DNA of 64,000 nucleotides. It comes from Dehalococcoidia bacterium (GTDB lineage Bacteria > Chloroflexota > Dehalococcoidia > Lucifugimonadales > Lucifugimonadaceae). The position numbers were made by a program, and so were the translations under genes. Location of the stretch: positions 1 to 64,000 of the forward strand of contig JAPYUX010000002.1 in assembly GCA_029940375.1 (NCBI GenBank), written 5' to 3'. A model generated the notes under the pieces. It was not told where the DNA came from and did not search any database. It saw nothing but the letters and a program-made list of their open reading frames with translations. Positions 63,998 to 64,000 of the stretch are shown piece after piece (positions within the stretch are counted from its first letter, which is position 1; each line of letters starts with the position of its first letter).

Positions 63998-64000
63998 CAG

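Overview
The window is a strongly AT-rich, gene-dense bacterial chromosome segment. It holds about 61 protein genes, one tRNA, and no rRNA, insertion sequence, prophage or CRISPR. Intergenic gaps are very short, many starts overlap the previous stop, and three convergent gene pairs have interlocking stop codons, all of which point to a streamlined, probably marine, free-living heterotroph. The gene mix (cytosolic-looking sulfatases, DUF1501/DUF1800 proteins, an enolase-superfamily enzyme, an RraA-type aldolase, several dehydrogenases, an Eis-type acetyltransferase, a DUF1461 protein, YtxG/YtxH-like pair) would fit a SAR202-like member of the Chloroflexota. That placement is inference; no rRNA is present to test it.

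Layout. 1-280: short tandem repeats and tRNA-Asp. 285-4741: acyl-CoA dehydrogenase-like flavoprotein, crotonase, zinc dehydrogenase, sulfatase. 4783-5941: YaaA and a cupin. 5951-10623: branched-chain amino-acid-type ABC transporter (LivG, F, H, M on +; the binding lipoprotein convergent on -, separated by a strong bidirectional hairpin). 10708-23338: one long run of eleven minus-strand genes that joins sugar-acid enzymes (RraA aldolase, enolase-superfamily enzyme, YjhG/YagF-type aldonate dehydratase, uronate-dehydrogenase-like protein, Gfo/Idh oxidoreductase) to a sulfatase, DUF1501, an NHL propeller, DUF1800 and a small membrane protein. 23382-26870: mfd. 26931-31470: proB-proA-thrB-lysC. 31473-33396: cobB and recF. 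33459-36165: apt, HAD phosphatase, DUF1461 membrane protein, mazG. 36165-40174: a second sugar-oxidation group (zinc dehydrogenase, DUF4432 mutarotase-like protein, SDR, SMP-30 lactonase). 40236-41282: selD. 41381-49565: lysA-holB-cmk-plsC-dgt-dnaG-rpoD. 49659-50172: YtxG/YtxH-like pair. 50169-54639: potassium-uptake operon ending in pheA. 54712-57447: MetF-like reductase, pterin-dependent methyltransferase, YihY membrane protein. 57444-63893: ileS, small protein, amidohydrolase, DUF362 protein, thioredoxin reductase. The last 100 bases look like the promoter and ribosome binding site of a further + strand gene.

How the genes work together. The two carbohydrate groups contain the kinds of enzyme needed for a non-phosphorylating route: mutarotation, oxidation to a lactone, lactone opening, dehydration to a 2-keto-3-deoxy acid, and retro-aldol cleavage to pyruvate. 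The sulfatases could supply desulfated sugars or other sulfate-ester substrates. Substrates are not determined by the sequence.

The clearest hidden feature is in selD. Its true start lies 123 bases upstream of the first ORF start, across an in-frame TGA at the catalytic position, and a perfect 9-bp inverted repeat follows the TGA. The gene therefore encodes a selenocysteine-containing selenophosphate synthetase, which implies a Sec-decoding system elsewhere in the genome. A second start anomaly is recF: its P-loop region is coded upstream of any ATG/GTG/TTG.
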